NCBI GenBank assembly: GCA_964385505.1
Contig: CAYLPI010000087.1
Location: 1-15,803, forward strand
Source: CAITSH01 sp964385505
GTDB lineage: Bacteria > Pseudomonadota > Gammaproteobacteria > Burkholderiales > SG8-39
Length of the DNA: 15,803 bases
Reading direction: 5' to 3'
Shown: in pieces, positions 5,813-14,292 of the stretch
Position numbering within the stretch: the stretch's first letter is position 1
How the letters are laid out: the number at the start of each line of letters is the position of its first letter
Position numbers and translations under genes: made by a program
The notes under the pieces: model-generated
Databases searched by the model: none
Seen by the model: only the letters and a program-made list of their open reading frames with translations
Told to the model about the DNA's origin: nothing

Positions 5813-8800
5813 TCAATGCCTGGCCTCGAGCGGCAGCGGCCCACCGCTGCGGGCGAGTTCGCGCCGCCTGAGCAGGTAATACACCACCGGGATGACCAGC
5901 ATCGACAGCAGCGGCGCGGTGATCATGCCGCCGACCATGGGCGCGGCGATGCGCTGCATCACCTCGGAACCGGTGCCGCTGTCCCACATGATCGGAAAGA
6001 GCCCCCCCAGGATCACCGCCACCGTCATCGCTTTGGGCCGCACACGCAACACCGCGCCCTCGCGAATGGCATCGAGCAGATCCGCTTCACCGGTCTTGCC
6101 GACCGCGACTTTTGCCTCCCACGCCTGCTTGAGATAGAGCAGCATGATGACGCCGAATTCGGCCGCCACGCCGGCGAGCGCGATAAAACCGATGGCCCCT
6201 GCAACCGACAGGTTGTAGCCGAGCAGGTACAACAGCCAGAAGCCGCCTACCAGCGAAAAGGGCAACGCCAGCATGATCAAGAGCGCCTCATCGGCGCGAC
6301 CGAAGGTCAGGTAGAGCAGCACGAAAATGATCAACAGCGTGAAGGGCACCACCACCTTGAGTTTGGCCGTCGCGCGTTCGAGATACTCGAACTGGCCGGA
6401 CCAGGACACCGAATAGCCGGCCGGCAGCTTGACCTCCCCCGCCACCACGCGCTGCATGTCCTTAACCGCCGAGCGCAGGTCACGCCCGCGAATATCGACA
6501 TAGACCCAGCCGGAGAGGCGCGCGTTCTCGCTGCGCAGCATGGGCGGACCGTCGCTGATGCGAATGTCGGCCACATCGGCAAGCACGATGCGCGCGCCGC
6601 GCTCGGTGACAATGGGCAGCCGGCGCAGTTTTTCCAATGAATCGCGCAGCTCGCGCGGGTAGCGCACGCTGATCGGGAAGCGCTGCAGGCCCTCGACGGT
6701 TTCGCCGATGTTTTCGCCGCCGACCGCTGCGGCAATGACCGATTGCACGTCGGCGATGTTCATGCCGAAGCGCGCCGCCGCATCGCGGTTGATGTTGGCG
6801 TCAACGTAACGCCCGCCGGTGAGGCGCTCGGCCAGCGCGCTCGACACACCGGGCAGGTTTTTCACCGCGCGCTCGATCTCGCCGGCGATACGGTCTATTT
6901 CGGCCAGATCAGGACCCGCCACCTTCACCCCCACCGGGCTCTTGATACCGGTGGCGAGCATGTCGATGCGGTTGCGTATCGGCGGCACCCAGATGTTCGA
7001 CAGCCCCGGCACCTTGACGATGCGATCGAGCTCCTCGACCAGCTTTTCGGTGGTCATGCCCGCACGCCACTCTCCACGCGGCTTGAACTGGATGGTGGTC
7101 TCGAACATTTCGAGAGGCGCCGGGTCCGTGGCGGTTTCGGCGCGACCTGCTTTGCCATACACCGTGGCCACCTCGGGCAGCGTTTTGATCAGACGGTCGG
7201 TCTGCTGCAGCAGTTCGGCCGCCTTGCCCGCCGACATGCCCGGCAGCGCCGAGGGCATATAGAGCAAATCGCCCTCGTCCAGCGGCGGCATGAACTCGCC
7301 GCCGGTGCGCGAGAAGGGCCAGGCGGTGGCAACGAGCACCACAAGGGCCACCAGCAGCGTGGTCTTGGGCGCACGCAACACCGCGTCCAGCAAGGGACGA
7401 TACACGGCGATCAGCACGCGGTTGAGCGGATTGCTTTTTTCATCCGGGATGCGACCACGAATGAGGTAACCCATCAGCACCGGGATCAGCGTCACCGCGA
7501 GGCCCGCCGCCGCCGCCATGGCATAGGTCTTGGTGAAGGCAAGCGGTGAGAAAAGCCGTCCCTCCTGTGCTTCTAGCGCGAACACCGGAATGAACGACAG
7601 CGTAATCACCAGCAGCGAAAAAAACAGCGCCGGCCCGACCTCGGATGCGGCATCTCCGATGACACGCCACTGCGCCTCGCCCTCTAGCGGCGCACCAGGA
7701 TGCGCGTGCCGCCACTGCTCAATGTGCTTGTGCGCGTTTTCTATCATCACCACCGCCGCATCGACCATGGCGCCGATGGCGATGGCGATGCCCCCGAGCG
7801 ACATGATATTGGCGTTGACGCCCTGCGCCTGCATCACGATGAAGCCCATCAGGATGCCAAGGGGCAGCGACACGATGGCGACCAGCGCCGAGCGCAGGTG
7901 AACGAGAAAGGCAAGGCACACCAGCGCCACGACGATGAACTCCTCGAGCAGCTTGAAGCCGAGGTTCTCGACGGCGCGCTTGATCAGCGAGGAGCGGTCG
8001 TAGGTCGTGACGATTTCCACGCCGTTGGGCAAGCCGGCCCGCAGCGACTGAATTTTTTCCTTGACCGCCGCAATGGTCTCCAGCGCATTCTTGCCCGAAC
8101 GCATGATCACCACCCCACCGACCGCCTCGCCCTCGCCGTCGAGTTCGCCGATGCCGCGGCGCATTTCCGGGCCGATCTGAACGCGCGCCACGTCGCCCAG
8201 TCGCACCGACACACCGGCGTCGGTGGCGGCGAGCGGGATCTTGCGAAAATCATCCAGCGATTGCAGGTAGCCTGAGGCGCGCACCATGTATTCGGCCTCA
8301 CCCAGCTCCAGCACCGAACCGCCGGCTTCCTGGTTGGCCTTGCGGATCGCCTCGATGATGCGCGTGTGCGTGATGTTGTAAGCGGCGAGCTTGTCCGGAT
8401 CGAGTACCACCTGGTATTGCTTGACCATGCCGCCTATCGTCGCCACCTCGGCCACGTTGGCCACCGCCTTCAATTCGAACTTGAGGAACCAGTCCTGCAA
8501 CGCGCGCAACTGCGAGGCGTCACGCTGGCCGCTGCGATCGATCAGCGCATAGGTATAAATCCAGCCGACACCGGTGGCGTCGGGCCCGAGCGCGGTGCGC
8601 GCCCCCGCCGGCAGGCGCGACTGCACCTGGTTGAGGTATTCGAGCACGCGCGATCGCGCCCAGTAGGGGTCGGTACCATCCTCGAACAGGACATAAACAA
8701 AGGAATCACCGAAAAACGAATAACCGCGCACGGTTTTCGCGCCTGGCACCGACAACATGGTGGTGGTGAGCGGGTAGGTCACCTGGTTCTCGATGATGCG

Positions 8801-8974
8801 CGGCGCCTGCCCCGGCCAGGTGGTGCGGATAATCACTTGCACATCGGACAGGTCGGGCAGCGCGTCAAGCGGCGTGCGCACGAGCGACCACACGCCCCAG
8901 GCGCTGACCAGCAGCGTCACGAGCAGCACGAGGAAGCGGTTGGCGATGGACCAGCGAATGAGCCGGGCGATCAT
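5813..8974 (-). CDS. cusA: Heavy-metal RND efflux pump, CusA/SilA type
   Basis: A 1053-residue inner-membrane RND transporter that uses the proton gradient to export Cu(I)/Ag(I). Counting from the ATG at 8974, key E. coli CusA positions fall at the same numbers: Asp405 in GAMVDAAVVMIENAHK (proton relay), Met573 in LLYMPSALPG, Met623 in PLEMFETT and Met672 in RIDMLATGIKSP, the three-Met metal site. The N-terminus MIARLIRWSIANRFLVLL is the first membrane helix, and the last periplasmic/membrane half ends with GGMITAPLLSMLVIPVVYYLL. This Met triad separates it from CzcA/CnrA-type divalent pumps. The start overlaps the cusB stop by ATGA and has GGGGGAGGAAA just before it; the 56-codon upstream extension lies inside cusB and is not used. 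Length and motifs are complete, with no sign of damage. Confidence 0.97.
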   Translation of the reverse strand: MIARLIRWSIANRFLVLLVTLLVSAWGVWSLVRTPLDALPDLSDVQVIIRTTWPGQAPRIIENQVTYPLTTTMLSVPGAKTVRGYSFFGDSFVYVLFEDGTDPYWARSRVLEYLNQVQSRLPAGARTALGPDATGVGWIYTYALIDRSGQRDASQLRALQDWFLKFELKAVANVAEVATIGGMVKQYQVVLDPDKLAAYNITHTRIIEAIRKANQEAGGSVLELGEAEYMVRASGYLQSLDDFRKIPLAATDAGVSVRLGDVARVQIGPEMRRGIGELDGEGEAVGGVVIMRSGKNALETIAAVKEKIQSLRAGLPNGVEIVTTYDRSSLIKRAVENLGFKLLEEFIVVALVCLAFLVHLRSALVAIVSLPLGILMGFIVMQAQGVNANIMSLGGIAIAIGAMVDAAVVMIENAHKHIEQWRHAHPGAPLEGEAQWRVIGDAASEVGPALFFSLLVITLSFIPVFALEAQEGRLFSPLAFTKTYAMAAAAGLAVTLIPVLMGYLIRGRIPDEKSNPLNRVLIAVYRPLLDAVLRAPKTTLLVALVVLVATAWPFSRTGGEFMPPLDEGDLLYMPSALPGMSAGKAAELLQQTDRLIKTLPEVATVYGKAGRAETATDPAPLEMFETTIQFKPRGEWRAGMTTEKLVEELDRIVKVPGLSNIWVPPIRNRIDMLATGIKSPVGVKVAGPDLAEIDRIAGEIERAVKNLPGVSSALAERLTGGRYVDANINRDAAARFGMNIADVQSVIAAAVGGENIGETVEGLQRFPISVRYPRELRDSLEKLRRLPIVTERGARIVLADVADIRISDGPPMLRSENARLSGWVYVDIRGRDLRSAVKDMQRVVAGEVKLPAGYSVSWSGQFEYLERATAKLKVVVPFTLLIIFVLLYLTFGRADEALLIMLALPFSLVGGFWLLYLLGYNLSVAGAIGFIALAGVAAEFGVIMLLYLKQAWEAKVAVGKTGEADLLDAIREGAVLRVRPKAMTVAVILGGLFPIMWDSGTGSEVMQRIAAPMVGGMITAPLLSMLVIPVVYYLLRRRELARSGGPLPLEARH

Positions 8975-10509
8975 TTTCCTCCCCCTGCGGCCTTCGGACC
9001 CGGCGCCAGTACCGAGAGCGACGTAAGTCGGGGCAGGCCGTCGGCATCCAGGTAGAACTCGAAGCTCACGCGATCTCCGGTCTCGACATTGCGCGGCAAT
9101 CCCCTGGCGGGCAGTTTGAACTCCATGCTCATCGCGCCCCATTTGATCGACGGAATCGGTCCGTGCGAGAGCATGATCGCGTCACGGCCGATAGCCTCGA
9201 CCTTCGCTTCGCCTTGATGGCGCGGCGCGGTATTGGCCGCCGCGGGTTTGGGCGCGTCGTTCAGCCGCGCCTCGACGCCCTTGAGGCTGGCCTCCGAATC
9301 GATAAGGAACTGCGAGGAAACCACCACTCGCTGCCCCGGCCGCAGCCCGCGCCTTATTTCAGTCTGCCCACCCGTCTCCAGACCGGCTTCCACCTCGACC
9401 GGGCGGAATCTGCCGTCGGCTTCCGCCAGCATCACAACCGTACGGCGTCCGGTCTGGATCACCGCCTCTGTCGGGACCAGCAGGGCTTTTTCAGCGTGCA
9501 TGTCGGTGAAGCGCATGCTGACGAACATGCCCGGCAGGAGTTTGCCGTCCGGGTTCGCAAACTCGACACGCGCCTTGAGCGTACGCGTGGTCGCGTTCAC
9601 TTCGGGCAGCAAGGCCTGCACCCGGCCTTTGAAGACAATGCCCGGCACCGCCGGACTGCCCGCCTCGACCCTGGCACCGCGACGCAGCAGCCCGGCCTGG
9701 CTCTCGGGTACTTCACCATTGGCCCAGACAGTGGACACACCGTTGATACGAAACAACGGCGTACCGGCCGCCACCGTCATGCCCTCGCGTGCCGCGAGTT
9801 CGGTCACCACGCCTCCCGCCGGTGCCGTGATAGTGAAGCGGGTTTGCAGCCTGCCGCCCGCCTCCACTTGTTTGATCTGCTCCTCGTTCATGCCGGCGAG
9901 GCGCATGCGCTGGCGCGCGGCGTCCACCAGCGGCGCGAGATCGCCACCCTTCATGCGTGTCACCGACAAAAATTCTTCCTGTGCCGCCACCCAATCGGGC
10001 ACATAGAGCTCGGCCAGCGCCTGCCCCTTGCCGACACGATCGAGCGTGGCGCGCACGTACAGGCGCTCGATGAAGCCTGCGGCACGCGCCTGCACCAGCA
10101 CCTGGTCGCGTTCGTTGTAGGCGATGCTGCCCACCACGGCGAGCTGCGGACTGAGCATGCCTTCAACAACCTCGGCGGTGCGCACCCCCAGGCTTTGCTG
10201 CACGCGCGGGCTTACGACAACCTGACTTTGATCGCCGCCGCCCTCGGCATAGACCGGCACCAGTTGCATGTCCATGAAAGGTGACTTGCCGGGCTTGTCG
10301 AATTTGGTCCCCGGCACCATCGGGTCGTGCCAGTAGAGGACTTTTTTGCCATCGGCCGCTTGCGCCGCATCAGCATTGGACACTTTTGGCGCAGCGGCGG
10401 GAGCAGGCGCGTTTGCACCGTCTTGCAGACCATAGCGGTACGCAGCATAGAGGCCGGCACCAGACACCAGCGCCACAACCGGGACGAGAACAACAATCAT
10501 GCGCTTCAT
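8971..10509 (-). CDS. cusB: CusB-type periplasmic adaptor with N-terminal HMBD and C-terminal CusF-like domain
   Basis: A 512-residue membrane-fusion protein linking CusA to CusC. Residues 4-28 are a membrane anchor or signal. Residues 58-87 form a heavy-metal-binding domain (LYWHDPMVPGTKFDKPGKSP, then FMDMQLVPVY). The barrel-sandwich and helical hairpin lie at about 95-350 (lipoyl-like half AGFIERLYVRATLDRVGKGQ at 144-163). The C-terminal part from about 432 is a complete CusF-like domain: SHGPIPSIKWGAMSMEF carries His449, Trp457, Met460 and Met462, matching CusF His36, Trp44, Met47 and Met49 in spacing. E. coli CusB lacks this fused domain. ATG at 10509 has AAGGA 8 bases upstream and overlaps the cusC stop by ATGA. 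The end overlaps cusA by ATGA. The fused chaperone probably feeds metal into the pump (inference). Confidence 0.95.
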   Translation of the reverse strand: MKRMIVVLVPVVALVSGAGLYAAYRYGLQDGANAPAPAAAPKVSNADAAQAADGKKVLYWHDPMVPGTKFDKPGKSPFMDMQLVPVYAEGGGDQSQVVVSPRVQQSLGVRTAEVVEGMLSPQLAVVGSIAYNERDQVLVQARAAGFIERLYVRATLDRVGKGQALAELYVPDWVAAQEEFLSVTRMKGGDLAPLVDAARQRMRLAGMNEEQIKQVEAGGRLQTRFTITAPAGGVVTELAAREGMTVAAGTPLFRINGVSTVWANGEVPESQAGLLRRGARVEAGSPAVPGIVFKGRVQALLPEVNATTRTLKARVEFANPDGKLLPGMFVSMRFTDMHAEKALLVPTEAVIQTGRRTVVMLAEADGRFRPVEVEAGLETGGQTEIRRGLRPGQRVVVSSQFLIDSEASLKGVEARLNDAPKPAAANTAPRHQGEAKVEAIGRDAIMLSHGPIPSIKWGAMSMEFKLPARGLPRNVETGDRVSFEFYLDADGLPRLTSLSVLAPGPKAAGGGK

Positions 10510-11816
10510 GGCTGTTCCTTCTGGTTCGCGACCGGCATATCCGGATCGAGAAAATTGAGTTGTGCCCACAGGCGCGCGGTGTCGGCGCGCAGTTGCAGCG
10601 ACTGGATGCGCAGTTCGGTTTCATTGCGGCGCGCGGCCAGTACGTCGGTGAGCGCCGCCTTGCCGCCGCGATAGGCGGCAAGCACGGCCTGCGTCCGTTC
10701 CGCGGCAAGCGGAACGAGTTCACGCGCGTAGCGCGCCTCGCGCCGGCGGCCGTTCTGCCACTCCTCCATCATCGCGCGCACCTCGGCTTCGTGCGCTCGC
10801 AGCGCTTCTTCGCGCAGCGCCTTGGTCTGATCGAGCTGCGCCAGCTTGGAGGCGAGTTCGCGGTCCTGCCGGTTTTTTTGATCCCATTGCAGCGGAATGG
10901 ACACGCCGATCGACACCATGTTCGAGAATGCGGGGCCGCGCTGGCTGTAGCTCAGTTCAACTCCCCAGTCGGCCGTGCGGTTGGCCCGCGCAAGCCTCGC
11001 CTCAGCCTCGGCCACCTGCTCCTGCTTGCCGAGCACCGAAATCTGCGGATGACGGGCGAGACGATCACCCAGGTTCGCCGTATCGAACGCGATGACATCG
11101 ACGCCGGGCTCGCCGGCCAGCGGCACATCCGCACCCTCGCCGATCCAGCGCGCCAGCATGATTTTGGCGCTGCGCACGCGGCGTTCGAGTTCGCTTTGCT
11201 TGTCCTCGAGCATGACCAGGGTCGAGCGCGCCGCCAGCGCGTCGGCCTGGCTGCCGCGGCCGGCGCGATAGGCGGCGTCCGCCGCCTCGATCTCCAGCCT
11301 CGCCTGGCCGATCTGCCCGCCGCTCGCCGCCGCCATCGCCTCACTGTAATAGCGATCCAGCCAGGCGAGCGCTGTTTCCTTGCGGATCACGGCGACGGTG
11401 GCATGTTTTTCCACTTGCGCGCGCTCGGCCTCACGCTCGTAGCGCGCGGTTCGCGCCCGGCGCTTTTCATCGCGGGTGATTTCCTGCGCCAGGCCGAAGC
11501 GACGCTGAGTCATGAAGTCGCGCGTCAGATTGAAGGCATCGGGGCCGTCGATCGGCAGGTTGTCCAGGCCCAGTTTCAATACCGGGTCGGGCAGTTGTCC
11601 GGCGGCGACCGCCATTTCACGCGCGGCAATGACGGTCGAATCCTGCGCCGAGATCTGCCTCGAACGCTCGAGGGCGCGGCGCTGCGCCTCGGCCAGGGTC
11701 AAGGATGGTGCCGCTTGCAGCGCCTGCCAGATCAGCAGCGCGAGCATGCCGGCGACAAATTTCGCGATTCGCCGCGCCGGCAACGCGACGCGGCAACAAG
11801 CCAAAATGGAATGCAT
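10506..11816 (-). CDS. cusC: TolC-family outer-membrane efflux protein, CusC-like
   Basis: A 436-residue outer-membrane factor of the Cus tripartite pump, with two OEP helical repeats. A signal peptide covers about residues 24-36 (LLIWQALQAAPS cleavage region), followed by the typical LTLAEAQRRALERSRQI opening helix. There is no lipobox, unlike the second outer-membrane factor in this window and unlike E. coli CusC, which is a lipoprotein. Start is ATG at 11816, with a GGGGG run 4 bases upstream; the frame extends upstream only to a GTG at 11867 with no ribosome site. An internal Met at 11747 is a weaker option. The stop overlaps cusB by ATGA, so order and coupling support a role in the CusCBA complex. 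Its family is certain; the name rests on operon position. Confidence 0.9.
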   Translation of the reverse strand: MHSILACCRVALPARRIAKFVAGMLALLIWQALQAAPSLTLAEAQRRALERSRQISAQDSTVIAAREMAVAAGQLPDPVLKLGLDNLPIDGPDAFNLTRDFMTQRRFGLAQEITRDEKRRARTARYEREAERAQVEKHATVAVIRKETALAWLDRYYSEAMAAASGGQIGQARLEIEAADAAYRAGRGSQADALAARSTLVMLEDKQSELERRVRSAKIMLARWIGEGADVPLAGEPGVDVIAFDTANLGDRLARHPQISVLGKQEQVAEAEARLARANRTADWGVELSYSQRGPAFSNMVSIGVSIPLQWDQKNRQDRELASKLAQLDQTKALREEALRAHEAEVRAMMEEWQNGRRREARYARELVPLAAERTQAVLAAYRGGKAALTDVLAARRNETELRIQSLQLRADTARLWAQLNFLDPDMPVANQKEQP

Positions 11817-11884
11817 GAAACCCCCGCTAGAGAGAAAAAAACAACTCCGGCGCGCGCGAACGCGCACACCGTCTCAGGCGAAGA

Positions 11885-12244
11885 TCAAATGTGGAAGCGG
11901 CAGTGCAGTATGGGCAGTGGCGGCGCGCCGGCGTGCCAACGCACCTTGGCACAAGACGCGGAGGCCAACGCAACGCCAGGCACAAGCGGCGCTGCCAGCG
12001 CCGGTAATTCAGCGGCCGGGGCCACCGCCGGAACCTTGCTCAAGTCCAGCGTCTGCTGGCTGGCAAGGCAATGGTTCTGGCAAAGATTCTTGCTGTCCTG
12101 TTGTTGCTGGTGACAGGGCATTTCATCCATCGCCGATTCAACCGCAACGCAGGCCTGCATGGCGTAGGCGCCTTGGGCAAACAGCATCATTGCAAGGCAT
12201 AGCCATGCAAAGAGGCGCTTGCTGAAACGGAAGTGAGGGTTCAT
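11885..12244 (-). CDS. Small Cys/His/Met-containing secreted protein, first gene of the efflux operon
   Basis: A 119-residue protein with a signal peptide (residues 9-28, RLFAWLCLAMMLFAQGAYAM). The mature N-terminal part has closely spaced metal-type ligands: Cys32, EMPCHQ (41-46) and NLCQNHCL (53-60), suggesting a Cu(I)-binding or disulfide-bonded hairpin. A Pro/Ala/Leu-rich middle follows and the end is ILHCRFHI. I do not recognise a named family, though small Cys/His proteins with this kind of layout occur ahead of cusC-like genes. Start at 12244 was chosen because it puts the signal peptide at the N-terminus; no strong ribosome site is seen there and the frame is open upstream to 12421. 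It lies 68 bases before cusC. Function unknown; metal sensing, storage or pump assembly are possible. Confidence 0.75.
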   Translation of the reverse strand: MNPHFRFSKRLFAWLCLAMMLFAQGAYAMQACVAVESAMDEMPCHQQQQDSKNLCQNHCLASQQTLDLSKVPAVAPAAELPALAAPLVPGVALASASCAKVRWHAGAPPLPILHCRFHI

Positions 12245-12266
12245 TGGCAGGGGGTATCCGTTGCGT

Positions 12267-12294
12267 AGCATAGCCGGACTCGAGGAAAGTTCAA
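12267..12294 (-). promoter_or_regulatory. Candidate promoter of the cusCBA operon
   Basis: On the minus strand TTGAAC (12294-12289) precedes TATGCT (12272-12267) by 16 bases, placing the transcription start near 12260 with a leader of about 15 bases before the ATG at 12244. The -35 and the following bases (TTGAACTT) match the -35 found before the His-rich protein gene at 5796. Support is sequence pattern only. Confidence 0.4.
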
Positions 12295-12371
12295 AGTGCG
12301 CGCCGGACCGCGCCGCATCCGGGGCATCCATGTTCATTGCTTCAAAGACCTTGTTTTCGACCAAAGAATAA

Positions 12372-12404
12372 GCTGGAAACCCTTTACCAGCGCGGCTTTC
12401 CAGC
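12372..12404 (-). terminator. Hairpin with T-rich flank downstream of recQ (terminator or operator)
   Basis: A perfect 8-bp inverted repeat, GCTGGAAA (12372-12379) and TTTCCAGC (12397-12404), with a 17-base loop, begins 22 bases after the recQ stop on the minus strand. It is followed there by TTATTCTTT, as in a rho-independent terminator. The stem is only partly GC and the loop is long, so strength is uncertain. A third related element, GCTGGTAAAG, lies inside the loop, which would also fit an operator ahead of the copper operon. Confidence 0.45.
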
Positions 12405-12426
12405 CTATGCCTTGCGAACAATATGC

Positions 12427-14292
12427 TCAGCCCTGGCGCAAAATCTCGAGCAATTCCTCGCCATAGCGCTTGAGCTTGCGCGCGCCGACGCCCGAAATCA
12501 TGCCCAGTTCTTCTTCATTGGCCGGTTGCGCGCGGGCAATTTCGGCCAGCGTGGCGTCATGGAACACCACGTATGCCGGCACGCCGTGTTCCTTGGCAAC
12601 GCCTGCCCGCCAGGCACGCAGGCGCTCCCAGCGCTCGTTGGCGCGGCCCTCGAGCCCGCCGGCAGCGCCGGATTTGCTGCCGGATTTACCACCCGGCCTG
12701 CGTGCGCCCGATGCGCGCTTGCCCTCGGCCAGCGTGCGCAGCATCACCTGTTGCTCGCCCTTCAACACCGGGCGGCTCGCTTCGGTCAGCTTGAGCGAGC
12801 CGTAGCTGTCGTGGTCGGTCATCAAAAAGCCGTGGGCGATGAGTTGCCTGAACACCGCGCGCCAGGCCTTGTCGTCGAGTTCCCTGCCGATGCCGAACAC
12901 CGACAGCCTGTCGTGCTCCCACTGCCGCACCTTGTCGTTGTCCTCACCGCGCAGCACATCGACCAGATGCCCGGCGCCAAAGCGCTGGCCGGTGCGAAAC
13001 ACGCACGACAGCGCCTTGCGCGCCGCCTCGGTGCCGTCCCAGACCTGCGGCGGATCGAGGCAGACATCGCAGTTGCCGCAGGGCGCCGAGGCCTCTCCAA
13101 AATAATCGAGCAGGCGCACGCGACGGCAGCCGGTGCTCTCGGCCAGGCCCAGCAGCGCATCGAGCTTGGCGCCGGCAATGCGCTTGATCTGGTCGGGCGC
13201 TTCCGAGGTGTCTATCATGCGACGCTGGTTGACCACGTCGCCCAAGCCGTAAGCCATCCAGGCGTCGGCCGGCAGGCCGTCGCGGCCGGCGCGGCCGGTT
13301 TCCTGATAATAACCCTCTATGCTCTTGGGCAAATCAAGATGCGCGACAAAGCGCACATCGGGCTTGTCTATGCCCATGCCAAAGGCAATGGTCGCGGTCA
13401 TGACAATGCCGTCTTCGCGCAAAAATCGCGACTGGTTTTGCGAACGCGTTTTCGTATCCATGCCGGCGTGGTAGGGCAGCGCGGTGATGCCCTCTTCTTC
13501 CAGCCAGACCGCCGTCTCCTCGACCTTGCGCCGCGACAGGCAGTAAATGATGCCGGCATCGCCGGCGTGTTCAGTCTGCAAAAAATTCAGCAACTGCGCC
13601 TTGGCGTTGGCCTTCTCGACGATGCGGTAGCGGATGTTCGGCCGGTCGAAGCTCGAAACGAACAGGCGCGAACCGGTGAGGTTGAGCCGCTCGATGATCT
13701 CAGCTCGGGTGATTTCATCGGCGGTGGCGGTGAGCGCGATGCGCGGCACATGCGGGAAGCGCTCGTGCAGCATCGACAGCTGCATGTACTCGGGCCGGAA
13801 GTCGTGGCCCCATTGCGACACGCAATGCGCCTCGTCAATGGCAAACAAGGCCACGCCGACCGAATCCTGCAGGCGTTCGAGCAGGTTCAAAAAACGCCCG
13901 GTCAAGAGGCGCTCGGGTGCGACATAGACGATGTCGCATTCGCCGGCGAGTAGCGCGCGCTCGATGACACCGCCCTCTTCATTGCTTTGCGTCGAATTGA
14001 GAAAGGACGCCCTGACACCGGCTTCGAGCAGCGCCGCGACCTGGTCTTGCATCAGCGCGATCAGCGGCGAAATGACAATGCCGGGGCCGCGGCGCAGCAG
14101 CGCCGGGATCTGGTAGCACAGCGACTTGCCGCCGCCGGTGGGCATCAGCACCAGGCAATCGCCGCCGCCGGCAACATGCTCGACGATTTCTGCCTGCGCT
14201 CCGCGAAACGCCGGATAGCCGAAGACTTCCTTCAGTAGTGACAGCGCGGTGGGGGCGGCCGCGACCGGCGCGGATACAGTCTGAATCTGCAT
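12427..14292 (-). CDS. recQ: ATP-dependent DNA helicase RecQ
   Basis: A 621-residue 3'-5' DNA helicase of recombination and fork repair. The helicase core has Walker A MPTGGGKSLCYQ (GGGKS at 53-57), DEAH box AIDEAHCVSQWGHDFRPEY (DEAH at 153-156), and motif VI region YYQETGRAGRDGLP (328-341). The RQC zinc site uses Cys389, Cys405, Cys408 and Cys411 (CGNCDVC). A winged-helix region follows, then a linker rich in Gly/Ser/Lys, and an HRDC domain near 525-615 (ISGVGARKLKRYGEELLEIL close to the end). Full length compared with E. coli RecQ (about 610). The ATG at 14292 directly follows the toxin TAA stop with no bases between, and lacks a strong ribosome site, so it may depend on translation of the upstream gene. 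Confidence 0.97.
   Translation of the reverse strand: MQIQTVSAPVAAAPTALSLLKEVFGYPAFRGAQAEIVEHVAGGGDCLVLMPTGGGKSLCYQIPALLRRGPGIVISPLIALMQDQVAALLEAGVRASFLNSTQSNEEGGVIERALLAGECDIVYVAPERLLTGRFLNLLERLQDSVGVALFAIDEAHCVSQWGHDFRPEYMQLSMLHERFPHVPRIALTATADEITRAEIIERLNLTGSRLFVSSFDRPNIRYRIVEKANAKAQLLNFLQTEHAGDAGIIYCLSRRKVEETAVWLEEEGITALPYHAGMDTKTRSQNQSRFLREDGIVMTATIAFGMGIDKPDVRFVAHLDLPKSIEGYYQETGRAGRDGLPADAWMAYGLGDVVNQRRMIDTSEAPDQIKRIAGAKLDALLGLAESTGCRRVRLLDYFGEASAPCGNCDVCLDPPQVWDGTEAARKALSCVFRTGQRFGAGHLVDVLRGEDNDKVRQWEHDRLSVFGIGRELDDKAWRAVFRQLIAHGFLMTDHDSYGSLKLTEASRPVLKGEQQVMLRTLAEGKRASGARRPGGKSGSKSGAAGGLEGRANERWERLRAWRAGVAKEHGVPAYVVFHDATLAEIARAQPANEEELGMISGVGARKLKRYGEELLEILRQG

Noticed and set aside
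8975..9142. 56-codon upstream extension of cusA
   Set aside because: It lies inside the cusB CusF-like domain in another frame; the ATGA overlap with GGGGGAGGAAA and alignment to CusA set the start at 8974.
10281..12113. 610-codon plus-strand open frame opposite cusB and cusC
   Set aside because: Antisense shadow of two well-supported genes in GC-rich DNA; Arg/His/Gln-rich composition with no recognisable domain.
12337..13953. 538-codon plus-strand open frame opposite recQ
   Set aside because: Antisense shadow of recQ; no motif, signal or plausible start context.
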